Positions 1 to 7,972 of a stretch of DNA of 64,000 nt are shown here, piece by piece. The translations under genes were made by a program, and so were the position numbers. The notes under the pieces are model-generated. The model was not told where the DNA came from and ran no database searches. It saw only the letters and a program-made list of their open reading frames with translations. The stretch lies in the NCBI RefSeq assembly GCF_000377665.1, contig NZ_KB898650.1:62001-126000 (forward strand), given 5' to 3'. The stretch is from Vreelandella zhanjiangensis DSM 21076. GTDB lineage: Bacteria > Pseudomonadota > Gammaproteobacteria > Pseudomonadales > Halomonadaceae. Position 1 is the stretch's first letter, and every line of letters begins with the position of its first letter.

Positions 1-212
1 TGCATCGTAAAGAAATAGCCAAAATCTTTTCGATTACTCAGGACAAGGGCCACACCTGCGTGCCGCTCAAGCTCTACTGGAAGCGCAATAAAGTGAAGTG
101 TGAATTGGCGCTGGTGACCGGTAAGCAGCTGCATGACAAGCGTGCGACAGAAAAAGATCGTGACTGGAGTCGTCAAAAAGGTCGAATTATGCGGGAACAT
201 AACAAGGCATAA
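1..212 (+). CDS. smpB: SsrA-binding protein SmpB (3' end only)
   Basis: Only the last ~69 codons are in the window, read in frame from base 3 and ending in TAA. The protein binds tmRNA and carries it to stalled ribosomes for trans-translation. The visible part has the family's C-terminal barrel ([13 protein letters not shown]) and the basic tail that enters the mRNA channel ([18 protein letters not shown]). The tmRNA gene begins 45 bases downstream on the same strand, the usual smpB-ssrA neighbourhood. The start lies outside the window. Confidence 0.95.
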   Translation, partial: HRKEIAKIFSITQDKGHTCVPLKLYWKRNKVKCELALVTGKQLHDKRATEKDRDWSRQKGRIMREHNKA

Positions 213-213
213 C

Positions 214-242
214 TGGTCAATTACTTGTGAGCACGTTAGAAT
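214..242 (+). promoter_or_regulatory. Probable ssrA promoter
   Basis: TGGTCA and TAGAAT are separated by 17 bases and end 15 bases before the mature tmRNA 5' end. They match the sigma-70 boxes at 4/6 and 5/6 positions. The same stretch can form a hairpin (227-233 with 242-248) that might end smpB transcription, although no T-tract follows it. Confidence 0.45.
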
Positions 243-257
243 GCTCACCTGAAATAA

Positions 258-635
258 GGGGGCGACATGGTTTCGACGCCGGTGACAACCCTTGCGGTGC
301 ATGCCGAGAGCGTGATGTATCTCGTAAATCCCACATCACGAAAAATAGTCGCAAATGACGAAAACTACGCTCAAGGCGCGCTAGCAGCTTAAACTGTTAG
401 CTTCTTGTCTGGCCCCAAGGTGATGTGCCTATTCATCATTGAGGGGATACGAGCTAAAGCTGATAGGACCGCGTTTGGTGGTGTCTTCTCGCCAAGCGTT
501 AAATTTTAGAAGGCTCGCGTTGCTGAATCCTGATCGTCGGAGTCAGTGACGTTAAAACAAATGACGAAATCTAAGCATGTAGAGCCAATAGGCGCGTGCT
601 GGCGGACGCGGGTTCAATTCCCGCCGCCTCCACCA
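258..635 (+). ncRNA. ssrA: tmRNA (SsrA)
   Basis: Transfer-messenger RNA that rescues stalled ribosomes and tags the unfinished peptide. The ends pair as an alanyl acceptor stem (GGGGGCG at 258-264 with CGCCTCC before ACCA), and CCA is encoded at 633-635. The tag reading frame at 351-392 begins with a GCA resume codon and reads ANDENYAQGALAA then TAA, with the usual LAA degron. The T-arm GGTTCAATTCC is present near the 3' end. The gene directly follows smpB. Confidence 0.98.
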
Positions 636-651
636 GACACCCCTTCGAATC

Positions 652-673
652 AAGCACCTTTAGGTGCTTTTTT
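652..673 (+). terminator. Rho-independent terminator of ssrA
   Basis: AAGCACC and GGTGCTT form a 7-bp stem around a 4-base loop and are followed by a run of T. The terminator begins 17 bases after the tmRNA CCA end. Confidence 0.85.
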
Positions 674-700
674 CGTTTCTACAGTCAGCCTTTGCATTAG

Positions 701-1099
701 CTACCTGACGCAGCTCAGGTCACCCTCTTCGCAGCTGCCATGCTCTTGCAGTCTCTGCGTGCGCGCTCTAGTGAGTGCTTCAAGACAGCCATTGCGTACC
801 ATAGGCTGAGCGCTGCCGCCTTCTACTGCACTACTCTCGAACGCACATTCAGCGTCACGAAAACCAATCCACTTGCGCTGGGCCGCTCTGAGCTTTTCAA
901 GTGACGACCCATTATTCTCAAGCCTTCCGATCAGTGCCTGATAAGCCTCGTTAAGCTCATCATCAGCCATTTGATACGTTTGCGCCGAGCACTGGGTCAT
1001 TTCCATCTGTGTTTTAGGACTATCACACTCTTCATTGGCGCTTACCCAGCCGCTGAAAATCAAAAGCCCCACGCCTGTCCATAGTGACCATAATCGCAT
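701..1099 (-). CDS. LprI/DUF1311-family periplasmic protein
   Basis: A 132-residue exported protein with an N-terminal signal peptide (hydrophobic residues ~3-18, cleavage near VSA-NEE). The mature part has the DUF1311/LprI pattern: two early cysteines (CDSPKTQMEMTQC), a helical stretch with a conserved W (QRKWIGFRDAEC) and further cysteines that could make disulfides. Members related to mycobacterial LprI inhibit lysozyme; many others have no known role. The gene stands alone. Family membership is seen in the sequence; an inhibitor role here is inferred. Confidence 0.75.
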   Translation of the reverse strand: MRLWSLWTGVGLLIFSGWVSANEECDSPKTQMEMTQCSAQTYQMADDELNEAYQALIGRLENNGSSLEKLRAAQRKWIGFRDAECAFESSAVEGGSAQPMVRNGCLEALTRARTQRLQEHGSCEEGDLSCVR

Positions 1100-1193
1100 C
1101 GTGATACCTATTGCTGGTTAATAAAGCCAAAGCGGCAACATTCGTTTTATCTGCACTACAGATTAGCTCCTTTTTCATGCTCTCATAACAGCA

Positions 1194-1219
1194 AGACGCC
1201 AGCAGTTCTGCTGGCGTCT
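1194..1219 (-). terminator. Hairpin after zinT
   Basis: A perfect 12-bp inverted repeat (AGACGCCAGCAG, TT, CTGCTGGCGTCT) lies 30 bases after the zinT stop on the minus strand. The T-tract beyond it is poor, so it may work mainly as an mRNA 3'-end stabiliser. Confidence 0.6.
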
Positions 1220-1248
1220 ATAACTACCTATAAAACAGCAACTCAATC

Positions 1249-1977
1249 TTAGTGAGCGATCATTTCTTCAACAATTTCATCACCGTTTAACTCAGACGGG
1301 TAGTATGTCGGCCAGTGAGTGACTTCTTCCAGCAGAGCTTCGCGGTCATCACCCCAGTAAAGATGGAAGTGGTGCGCGTCGGTTGGGTAGATATCGTGGT
1401 CGCTGAATTGAATGTACTGGGGAAGATTGTCAGCGGCGTCCTCGCCCTCTAGTTCGAAAATAAACCGTACGCCGCGGTTGCCCGCTTCGTAGGTTAAAAT
1501 TTCGTAGCCATCATATTGATACTCGCCCGTGTTCTCTTCTCCGTTTTCGTAGAAGGTGACGTTATTGCCTTCGATAACGATACGGTCAACCGCTGTTTGG
1601 TAACCGGTGCCGTAGTACTCCTTGTACTCTTCCGCCGTTTTATCGCCATGCTCGGCTTTATGGTCAAACACTTTATCCAGCGTGCCATCTTCTAGATAGG
1701 GATAGACGGACTGCCAATCGCCTTCCCAATCAGAAAGCGGGCGGTCCGCCACCTGATCATCACTAAAATGCCCTGAATAGATATCGCTGTTGTGATCATG
1801 TCTGTGGTCATGCGAATGGTCATGGCCATGAGAGTGGTCGTGTGAATGATTATGTGAGTGGCCATGATCATGGTCGTGGTGTTCATGCTTGTCATCTGCA
1901 ACCACCGACTGAATACCTGCCAATGCCAGCGAGCTGATGGCTAATGCGCTGAGTGCTTTGGATGAGAGTAACGGCAT
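1249..1977 (-). CDS. zinT: ZinT-family periplasmic zinc-binding protein
   Basis: A 242-residue exported protein with a signal peptide (cleavage near VVA-DDK). Residues ~30-65 are a very His/Asp-rich metal-binding stretch, followed by the ZinT (YodA) lipocalin-like domain from ~75 to the end (DWEGDWQSVYPYL near its start, HHFHLYWGDD as metal ligands). ZinT binds Zn2+ in the periplasm and in E. coli helps feed the ZnuABC importer. The His-rich insert is longer than in E. coli ZinT and resembles the loops of ZnuA proteins. A Zur-like palindrome lies 47-69 bases upstream, which fits induction by zinc starvation. No znu genes are in the window. Confidence 0.92.
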   Translation of the reverse strand: MPLLSSKALSALAISSLALAGIQSVVADDKHEHHDHDHGHSHNHSHDHSHGHDHSHDHRHDHNSDIYSGHFSDDQVADRPLSDWEGDWQSVYPYLEDGTLDKVFDHKAEHGDKTAEEYKEYYGTGYQTAVDRIVIEGNNVTFYENGEENTGEYQYDGYEILTYEAGNRGVRFIFELEGEDAADNLPQYIQFSDHDIYPTDAHHFHLYWGDDREALLEEVTHWPTYYPSELNGDEIVEEMIAH

Positions 1978-2023
1978 CTTTCAGACTTCCTTTTCCAGTG
2001 AATGGATTATTCTTAAACAAGCC

Positions 2024-2046
2024 ATAAAGATACAATATAACATTTC
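2024..2046 (-). promoter_or_regulatory. Putative Zur box upstream of zinT
   Basis: The half TATAACATTTC (2036-2046) matches one arm of the gammaproteobacterial Zur operator (GAAATGTTATA-N-TATAACATTTC) completely. The other arm (2024-2034) matches at about 6 of 11 positions. Its position just upstream of a zinT gene is where Zur binds in other genera. Operator identity is inferred from this match. Confidence 0.55.
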
Positions 2047-2081
2047 ATTCATCAAACCCAACGAACCGTACCTGAGATGTC

Positions 2082-2114
2082 AAAAAAAGCACCAAAGGAG
2101 ATGTAGTGGTGCTT
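2082..2114 (-). terminator. Orphan intrinsic terminator, minus strand
   Basis: Read on the minus strand, AAGCACCA (2114-2107), a 12-base loop and TGGTGCTT (2094-2087) are followed by a run of T to 2082. It lies upstream of the zinT promoter region and points the same way, yet no gene precedes it on that strand back to 2343. It either insulates zinT or ends an unannotated short transcript. Confidence 0.5.
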
Positions 2115-2284
2115 GGCAAGCACTGTATTGAGCGGGGTCACGGCTACATAAGCTTGCTGTTAATTTGATTATTTTGCGAGAGATTACCTCAATAAGCCCT
2201 TCTTAAAAAATTGTGCGCTTCATATCATCATGCTCATTCGAAGAAACTTTATTAAATAACATAAATTAGGTCTTTAAGAGCTTA

Positions 2285-2312
2285 TTGACAGTTTAAGCAG
2301 CTTAACTATAAA
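2285..2312 (+). promoter_or_regulatory. Strong sigma-70-like promoter for the CNNM gene
   Basis: A perfect TTGACA (2285-2290) and TATAAA (2307-2312) are separated by 16 bases, about 30 bases before the ATG at 2344. The leader would be about 25 nt and contains an AGAG/CTCT mini-hairpin. Confidence 0.75.
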
Positions 2313-2343
2313 GAGATTAAACCTCTTAACTCTGTGAGCGAAT

Positions 2344-3369
2344 ATGGTACTTTTAACGATAATTGTTATTTTAACTATTTCAGCCTCTTTCCTATGCTCG
2401 ATACTTGAAGCCTCGTTACTCTCGATTACCCCAAGCTATATCGCTCAATTAAAAGAAGAACGTCCTAAATTACATAAAGCACTTGATACGTTAAAAGCCA
2501 ACATCGACCGTCCGCTCGCGGCTATTTTAACACTTAACACCATCGCCAATACGGCTGGCGCTACGGGAATAGGCGCCCAGGTAGCCGCTTTGTTTGGGGA
2601 TGTTTATGTCGCTGTGGCTTCGGCAGTCATGACGATTTTAATTCTGGTTTTCTCAGAAATTATTCCTAAAACGTTAGGTGCTAACTATTGGCGTCGTTTA
2701 GCACCTTTTCTGCCGCCTATTTTAAATACCTTGATGGTGGTGTTAATGCCGTTTATCTGGCTATCAAAAATGATTACCCGGCGGCTGGGTGAGGCAGATG
2801 AAGGTATTGATTTGCGTAGCGAAATAAAAGTATTAGCGCGTGCAGGTCTGGAAGAAAAAGTAATGGATAACGATGAAACACGCACCATTACCAATATTTT
2901 GAACCTGCATGAAATTCCGGTAACTGAGGCGATGACGCCACGCGCTGTCAGTGAAACGGTCGCACCGGATATGACCGTGGCCGATTTCGATGAACGCTTC
3001 GGCAAGCTCTCTTTTACACGTTACCCTGTCATGGACACTAACGAGCAGGCCTTAGGCTATATACATAAGCTCGATATTTATCACGCCGAACCGGATAGCA
3101 CCATGCAGGCATTGATGCATCCCATGGGAGCTATCGCCGACAGCGCAAGCGTTGAGCAGGTATTTTCAGATATGCTCACCAGCCGTCACCATATGCGGGT
3201 GATTTATGACGAGCATGGCACCTGGCTTGGTATCATTACCCTTGAAGACGTTATCGAAACTATTCTGGGCCAGGATATTGTGGATGAAACAGATAAAATT
3301 CAAAACCTTAGAAATCATGCTAAACAGCGCTGGCTCAAACAAGTAAAGTCCGACACACCCCTTCAATAG
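2344..3369 (+). CDS. CNNM/DUF21 and CBS-domain membrane protein (CorC/HlyC family)
   Basis: A 341-residue inner-membrane protein. Residues ~1-150 form the CNNM (DUF21) transmembrane domain with about four hydrophobic segments and the conserved IPKTLG-type turn (VFSEIIPKTLGANYW). A tandem pair of CBS domains follows, starting around TEAMTPR (~195) and ending near TLEDVIETILGQDIVDE (~310). Related proteins (CorB/CorC, MpfA, CNNM) act in Mg2+ or Co2+ efflux, with CBS domains sensing Mg-ATP. The C-terminal CorC_HlyC domain of longer members is absent. The substrate is unknown. A strong promoter precedes it and the Na+/Ca2+ exchanger gene follows on the same strand. Confidence 0.88.
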   Translation: MVLLTIIVILTISASFLCSILEASLLSITPSYIAQLKEERPKLHKALDTLKANIDRPLAAILTLNTIANTAGATGIGAQVAALFGDVYVAVASAVMTILILVFSEIIPKTLGANYWRRLAPFLPPILNTLMVVLMPFIWLSKMITRRLGEADEGIDLRSEIKVLARAGLEEKVMDNDETRTITNILNLHEIPVTEAMTPRAVSETVAPDMTVADFDERFGKLSFTRYPVMDTNEQALGYIHKLDIYHAEPDSTMQALMHPMGAIADSASVEQVFSDMLTSRHHMRVIYDEHGTWLGIITLEDVIETILGQDIVDETDKIQNLRNHAKQRWLKQVKSDTPLQ

Positions 3370-3488
3370 TGAACTCCTGGCCAATATTTTATCTTCTTAA
3401 GCGTTAAAAGAATTGGTCTCGCTATGTATTAAATTAACGCTTATAGTCGCTGACATTAGGCGTTGAGGCTTCATGGTGGAGACCATTT

Positions 3489-4451
3489 ATGCTGCTTTAT
3501 GGACTGAGTTTACTAGCAGGTATTGCGCTTTTAACGCTAGGCGGTGAAGGGTTGATTCGCGGCGCCGTCGCTGGAGCCAAACGGCTGGGTGTTTCACCGC
3601 TTTTTACCGGGCTCGTTATTGTAGGGTTTGGTACCTCATCGCCCGAGCTGGTGGTCTCGATCCACGCCGCCATGAACCAGCAGCCCGATATCGCGATTGG
3701 TAACGTGGTCGGCAGCAATATTGGCAACATCTTATTGATCCTTGGCATTTGCGCCCTAATCTGTCCGATGACCACCCAGCCACAGGCGCTCAAGCGCGAT
3801 GGACTGGTGATGATGCTGGCGGCAGTGCTATTCATTGCTTTAGCTTTCAACGGCAGTCTAGGGCGTTTTGATGCGGCCATACTGCTTGTTAGCCTGACGG
3901 CCTATCTAATATGGGCCTACCGCAGCGAAAGTGGCCAGCATACCCCTTCCGCCGAGCTGCATGCCGCGGAGGCAGACGAAGTTACCAAGCTGCCCAGCAG
4001 TACGCTATTTATCGTGATGGCTTTAATTGGTGGACTGGCCCTGCTGATCGGCGGGTCTCAACTGTTGCTCTATGGCGCCATCGGTATTGCCCAGGCAATG
4101 GGCATTTCAGAAGCGGTTATTGGGCTTACCATTGTAGCTATTGGCACATCACTGCCTGAGCTTGCTGTCTCGGTCATTGCGGCTCTACGGCGGCATGCCG
4201 ATGTGGCAGTGGGTAATATCCTGGGCAGCAATATCTTTAACATACTTGGCATACTGGGCGTGTCCGCCTTCTTGCAGCCGCTAGCGCTGGTTGAACGCAT
4301 GGCTTCATTTGATCAGTGGGTAATGCTGGGTGCCTCCGCGCTTCTTATTGCATTCCTCTATACCGGCCTGCGCTTATCGCGTGGCGAGGGACTATTACTC
4401 CTAGTGGGATACATAGCGTATTTGACAGCCAGCTTTACGGTGATTAGTTAG
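3489..4451 (+). CDS. Calcium/sodium antiporter, YrbG-like
   Basis: A 320-residue integral membrane protein of the Ca2+/cation antiporter superfamily, with two inverted repeats of about five helices. Both alpha-repeat signatures are intact: GFGTSSPE (46-53) with GNVVGSNIGN (71-80), and a second AIGTSLPE with GNILGSNIFN in the C-terminal half. The acidic ion-binding Glu is present in each. It should exchange Ca2+ for Na+ across the inner membrane. GGAG about 9 bases before the ATG supports the start. A CNNM-type metal transporter lies just upstream, so the two may be co-transcribed. Confidence 0.92.
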   Translation: MLLYGLSLLAGIALLTLGGEGLIRGAVAGAKRLGVSPLFTGLVIVGFGTSSPELVVSIHAAMNQQPDIAIGNVVGSNIGNILLILGICALICPMTTQPQALKRDGLVMMLAAVLFIALAFNGSLGRFDAAILLVSLTAYLIWAYRSESGQHTPSAELHAAEADEVTKLPSSTLFIVMALIGGLALLIGGSQLLLYGAIGIAQAMGISEAVIGLTIVAIGTSLPELAVSVIAALRRHADVAVGNILGSNIFNILGILGVSAFLQPLALVERMASFDQWVMLGASALLIAFLYTGLRLSRGEGLLLLVGYIAYLTASFTVIS

Positions 4452-4510
4452 GTGTTGTACGACAACGGCTTGCGCTCGACCATACGATGTTAACAGCATA
4501 AGGAAGCACA

Positions 4511-5056
4511 GTGATTCTTGGTACTCTTGGGCCTGAAGGCAGCAATCATGCGTTAATTGCTGGACGCTACCTCAAACGTCGGGCGGCGCAAGGCAGCCAA
4601 TACATTTTCTTCGATACGTTTGAGGCAGCTTTCGAGGCACTGCTGGCCGGTGAGCTAACCCATGTACTGCAATGTACGGCCCATTTCAGCCATGCCGACT
4701 GCGTAGGTCGCTATATGCATCGTGCCTTTCCAGTAGATACGTTTATTGCGGGCAGTAAGCCGCTGGCGCTGCTCGCCCGTCGTGATGCGCCCGAACCAGA
4801 GCATATTGCGCTTCAGCCTGCCACGCGTTACTACACTGATTTAAGCGCGTTCAAGACGATCATTGAGGCACCGACAACGGTGGCCGTCGCCAATGGATTA
4901 ATTGAAGGTCATTATCAGGCCGGTATTTGTGCAGAAGAAGCATTGGCCCAGGCACCTGAAACGCTGACCTTGGTACGCTCGCTTGGACCCGCTATTGATA
5001 CCTGGGTTATCTATGCCACCGAAGCCTTAAATGAAGATTCGCCGCTGCGCATGTAG
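4511..5056 (+). CDS. Stand-alone prephenate dehydratase-like domain protein (BacA-like)
   Basis: A 181-residue cytosolic protein starting with GTG after AAGGA (7-base spacing). It has the periplasmic-binding-like fold signatures of the prephenate dehydratase family: LGTLGPEGSNH at the N-terminus and FFDTFEAAFEALLAGE near 36. It lacks the Thr-Arg-Phe catalytic motif and the ACT regulatory domain of PheA. The layout and spacing resemble BacA, the prephenate decarboxylase of bacilysin biosynthesis, which removes CO2 from prephenate without aromatising the ring. No bacB-bacG neighbours are present and the flanking genes are transporters. The family match is by eye; the reaction is inferred. Confidence 0.6.
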   Translation: MILGTLGPEGSNHALIAGRYLKRRAAQGSQYIFFDTFEAAFEALLAGELTHVLQCTAHFSHADCVGRYMHRAFPVDTFIAGSKPLALLARRDAPEPEHIALQPATRYYTDLSAFKTIIEAPTTVAVANGLIEGHYQAGICAEEALAQAPETLTLVRSLGPAIDTWVIYATEALNEDSPLRM

Positions 5057-5118
5057 TGCTTTTGCTTTTAATAGTGCGTTTCACGTTAGCGCACATTGGC
5101 AGCGACGAATCCGGCAAG

Positions 5119-6912
5119 TTAGATCGCGAAGATAATCAGCGCGCCCACCACCACAAGCACCAGGCGCAGCCATAGCGCTTTATTCGCAATGACGCCAAAG
5201 GAGATCGCGCCCAGGCCTACGGCCACCTTAGCGGTATCAAACAGCGCGCCAGCAGGGTCAAAGGCAAGCCGAATCATGTCAGGATTAGCCACCATGGCCA
5301 GCGGAATTACATAAAGCCCGATGCCCAGCGCCATGGCCTTAAGCGCTACTTTGAGCCAGTTCTCCCCTACCATACCCGCCGCGATAAATACCCCACCGCA
5401 TACCGGCGGTGTAATCGTCGACAGCAGCGCATACCAGAACACAAACAGGTGAGCGAGCAGCGGCTCAAGGCCTAGCGACGTTAGCGCAGGCCCCGCTACC
5501 GAGACACAAATGACATAGGCCGCCGTAGTGGGTACTTCCATACCCAATATCAAACAGGCAAGCGCCGTCAACAAAAGCGCAGGCCACAGCATATCGTTGG
5601 AAAGCGACAGGATACCCGACGTGATTTTGACCCCAAGCCCGGTCAGCGAGAGCACGCCTATCACCAAAGAGGCGCAAATAATGATGGCACCAATCATGGC
5701 AATTTGCTGCCCGGCAGATACCATAGCCAGGGTAAAGCGCTGCACAAATCCTTGAAATGAAAAGCGTAGCGTGACGTTGAAAAACAGAAGCGCTAGCCCG
5801 GCAAAAATCGCAATGCTCGCCGCGTACTGTGGCGTATATCCACCTACGAAAATACATACCAGAAGAAGTACAAAAGGCACTGCAAAAAACAGCGAGGTAA
5901 TCAGCACTTCTTTCCGTTTGGGTCGCTCGTCTTCGGCAACAGGCTGGAGATCGTGGCGCGTGGCATAGGCGTTAATACCTATCCAAACGGTCAGAAAGTA
6001 AAGAAAAGCGGGCAAAACAGCGGCTGCCATAATCTGTGTGTAAGGCGTTCCGGTCAGTTCGACCATGACAAACGCCCCAGCCCCCATTAGCGGCGGCATA
6101 ATTTGCCCGCCTGAGGAAGCCACCGCTTCCACCGCTCCCGCCAAGGATTTTGGATAGCGCAGGCGCACCATTGAGGGAATAGTAATCGCCCCGGTAGACG
6201 CCACGTTGGCCGAAGCGGAGCCTGAAATTGACCCCATTAGTGCCGAAGAAATGACCGCGACTTTAGCGGCGCCGCCGGTCAAGCGACCTGCCATAGCGCC
6301 CGCTAAGTTCATAAACCCCTGGCCCGCTTCACCCGCGTTAAGCACCGCGCCAAATATAACGAAGATTGCGACGACGCCCACACTAACACCGGTAAGCGAC
6401 CCCCAAAGCCCACCTTCAGCAATGGTAAGCGTACCCACCATGCTCTGTAGGGGAATACCCGGATGACCAAATGTACCTGGAACATACTGCCCGAAGGCGC
6501 CATACAGCAAGGCAAGTAACGCCACCAACGGCAGCGGCCAGCCGATGGCTCGCCGCGCCGCCTCAAGTGCCAGCGCGATCAGAAAAACGCCAATAGCCAT
6601 TTGCAGATGGCTGTCGATAAACCCGTACTGATTGGCAAGCGCCGCTTCGTTCAGTGCGATATAGCCACACGCCGCGATACCCAGCGCTGTCAGCACCCAG
6701 CCACTTGCCCGCTGCCAAGGCGTTTTCGCCATAAAGATCAACACCCACGGCAGCAATAGCGCCATATGCAGCGGCCGGCTAATCAGCGCCGGGGTCAAGC
6801 CGTAAAAAATAAGTCCCAGATGAAAGGCCACGCTTAAGCTGCCCAGCGCTACCCAGCCACCAGCAGCAGCAGGAGCCTTATCGCTTGGTGTTGACGTTGA
6901 AAAAAGAGTCAT
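5119..6912 (-). CDS. TRAP transporter permease, fused DctQM-type (TAXI class)
   Basis: A 597-residue inner-membrane protein in which the small (4 TM) and large (12 TM) TRAP permease subunits are one chain, typical of TAXI-TRAP systems. The DctM-like core shows GAVLNAGEAGQGFMNLA, SGSASANVASTGAITIP and SSGGQIMPPLMGAGAF, with EVPTTAAYVICV further on. It uses the Na+ gradient to import a substrate delivered by the binding protein encoded just upstream in the operon (6998-7972). The substrate is unknown; TAXI systems include glutamate and other carboxylate carriers. A perfect 15-bp palindrome lies between the two genes. Confidence 0.93.
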   Translation of the reverse strand: MTLFSTSTPSDKAPAAAGGWVALGSLSVAFHLGLIFYGLTPALISRPLHMALLLPWVLIFMAKTPWQRASGWVLTALGIAACGYIALNEAALANQYGFIDSHLQMAIGVFLIALALEAARRAIGWPLPLVALLALLYGAFGQYVPGTFGHPGIPLQSMVGTLTIAEGGLWGSLTGVSVGVVAIFVIFGAVLNAGEAGQGFMNLAGAMAGRLTGGAAKVAVISSALMGSISGSASANVASTGAITIPSMVRLRYPKSLAGAVEAVASSGGQIMPPLMGAGAFVMVELTGTPYTQIMAAAVLPAFLYFLTVWIGINAYATRHDLQPVAEDERPKRKEVLITSLFFAVPFVLLLVCIFVGGYTPQYAASIAIFAGLALLFFNVTLRFSFQGFVQRFTLAMVSAGQQIAMIGAIIICASLVIGVLSLTGLGVKITSGILSLSNDMLWPALLLTALACLILGMEVPTTAAYVICVSVAGPALTSLGLEPLLAHLFVFWYALLSTITPPVCGGVFIAAGMVGENWLKVALKAMALGIGLYVIPLAMVANPDMIRLAFDPAGALFDTAKVAVGLGAISFGVIANKALWLRLVLVVVGALIIFAI

Positions 6913-6949
6913 GCCTTATGCCTGTTGAAAACTAACCATCAATAAATAG

Positions 6950-6979
6950 CGACGCCACGAAGCGCGCTTCGTGGCGTCG
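6950..6979 (-). promoter_or_regulatory. Perfect intergenic palindrome between TAXI binding protein and permease
   Basis: CGACGCCACGAAGCG is followed at once by its reverse complement, giving a 13-bp stem with a GCGC loop. It lies 18 bases after the binding-protein stop and 37 bases before the permease ATG. Such hairpins usually stabilise the upstream mRNA or partly terminate, so the binding protein is made in excess. No T-tract follows, which favours stabilisation. Confidence 0.7.
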
Positions 6980-6997
6980 GCACTGCTTAGAAGAGAA

Positions 6998-7972
6998 TTA
7001 ACGTAGTGACTCAGGGACCTCGACACTTACTTCGTCGTAATATCGTAAAGCACCGGTATGCAGCGTACCTGCCATATTGGCAAGCTGATCAGGCGTAATA
7101 CCGCCCCACCACGCGGTCTCTTCAGCCATGGCATCACGACGTTCCCAGAAGGTTTTGGTCAACGTATACGCGGTTTCGTCATCCATTTGTGACGTGGTAT
7201 ATGCCATGACCGGCAACGAGGTGGTATGTACGTCCTCATTAATACCGGGGTAAGTGCCACCAGGAATGGTCTGGGGCGCCGCACCGGTCATCTCGATTTG
7301 CTCATCGGTGAGGCTCACCATCGCAATCGGCATACTGGCGGCCACTTCAATGATGTTAGGCGTTGGGTAGGAGCTGGCCGTTACAAACCCATCAATCTGA
7401 CCGTTTTTCAGCGCATCGGGGCCACTGCCTAGCGCAGCATCCGCTATCTGCACACTCTCCTCCAACCCGAACAGGGTTAGGTAGCGTTCGGCTTCTCGAG
7501 CGCCGAAGGTGCCGCGGCCGATTAGAAGGTGCTTGCCTTCAAGCGCCTCAATACCTACAGCGCCTGCATCTTCCGCCAGGATAAAGTGCATGGTAATTGC
7601 GGGGATGGGAAACAGGCCGCGAATCTCCTGAAAACGCGGGTTCTGGCGTTCGGCAAACGGCCCTTCACCGGCCATTGCTTGCTCAACCAAAGCCGGAGGC
7701 GTGGTAAAAACGTAGTTGCCTTGACGTGCCATCACTTCCATGACGTTCTGAACCGACCCCTGGCTCTCTTCCAGCGTAAGAACGATGTCATCATTCGTCC
7801 CCTGGCGGATGGCTTCAGATAACTCCACGCCCATTTGATAATAGGCGGTTCCCGCCGTAGCAGATTTATAGGTAACGCGTGTATCCGCCTGGGCCGTGAA
7901 ACTTAGTGAAAGTGTGGTGACCACTATTAAAGGCGTACATAGAGCAGAGCGTAGAAAAGGGAGCATGGGCAA
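6998..7972 (-). CDS. TAXI-family TRAP transporter solute-binding protein
   Basis: A 324-residue periplasmic protein with a signal peptide ending near AQA-DTR. The mature N-terminus has the TAXI pattern (TYKSATAGTAYYQMGVELSEAI), in which a small-residue loop binds a carboxylate. Later segments GRGTFGAREAERYL and LKNGQIDGFVTASSYP fit the two-lobed NMT1/TAXI fold. It delivers solute to the fused permease encoded 85 bases downstream. Two near starts exist (M1 and M3); the first is used. The ligand cannot be told from sequence. Confidence 0.93.
   Translation of the reverse strand: MPMLPFLRSALCTPLIVVTTLSLSFTAQADTRVTYKSATAGTAYYQMGVELSEAIRQGTNDDIVLTLEESQGSVQNVMEVMARQGNYVFTTPPALVEQAMAGEGPFAERQNPRFQEIRGLFPIPAITMHFILAEDAGAVGIEALEGKHLLIGRGTFGAREAERYLTLFGLEESVQIADAALGSGPDALKNGQIDGFVTASSYPTPNIIEVAASMPIAMVSLTDEQIEMTGAAPQTIPGGTYPGINEDVHTTSLPVMAYTTSQMDDETAYTLTKTFWERRDAMAEETAWWGGITPDQLANMAGTLHTGALRYYDEVSVEVPESLR

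Noticed and set aside
546-809. 87-codon plus-strand frame
   Set aside because: It runs through the tmRNA 3' half and its terminator and has no domain.
1494-1901. Minus-strand frames of 64 and 69 codons
   Set aside because: They are shifted-frame readings of the His-rich zinT gene.
4452-4510. GTTGT/ACAAC inverted repeat after the exchanger gene
   Set aside because: Only 5 bp with no T-tract; too weak to call a terminator.
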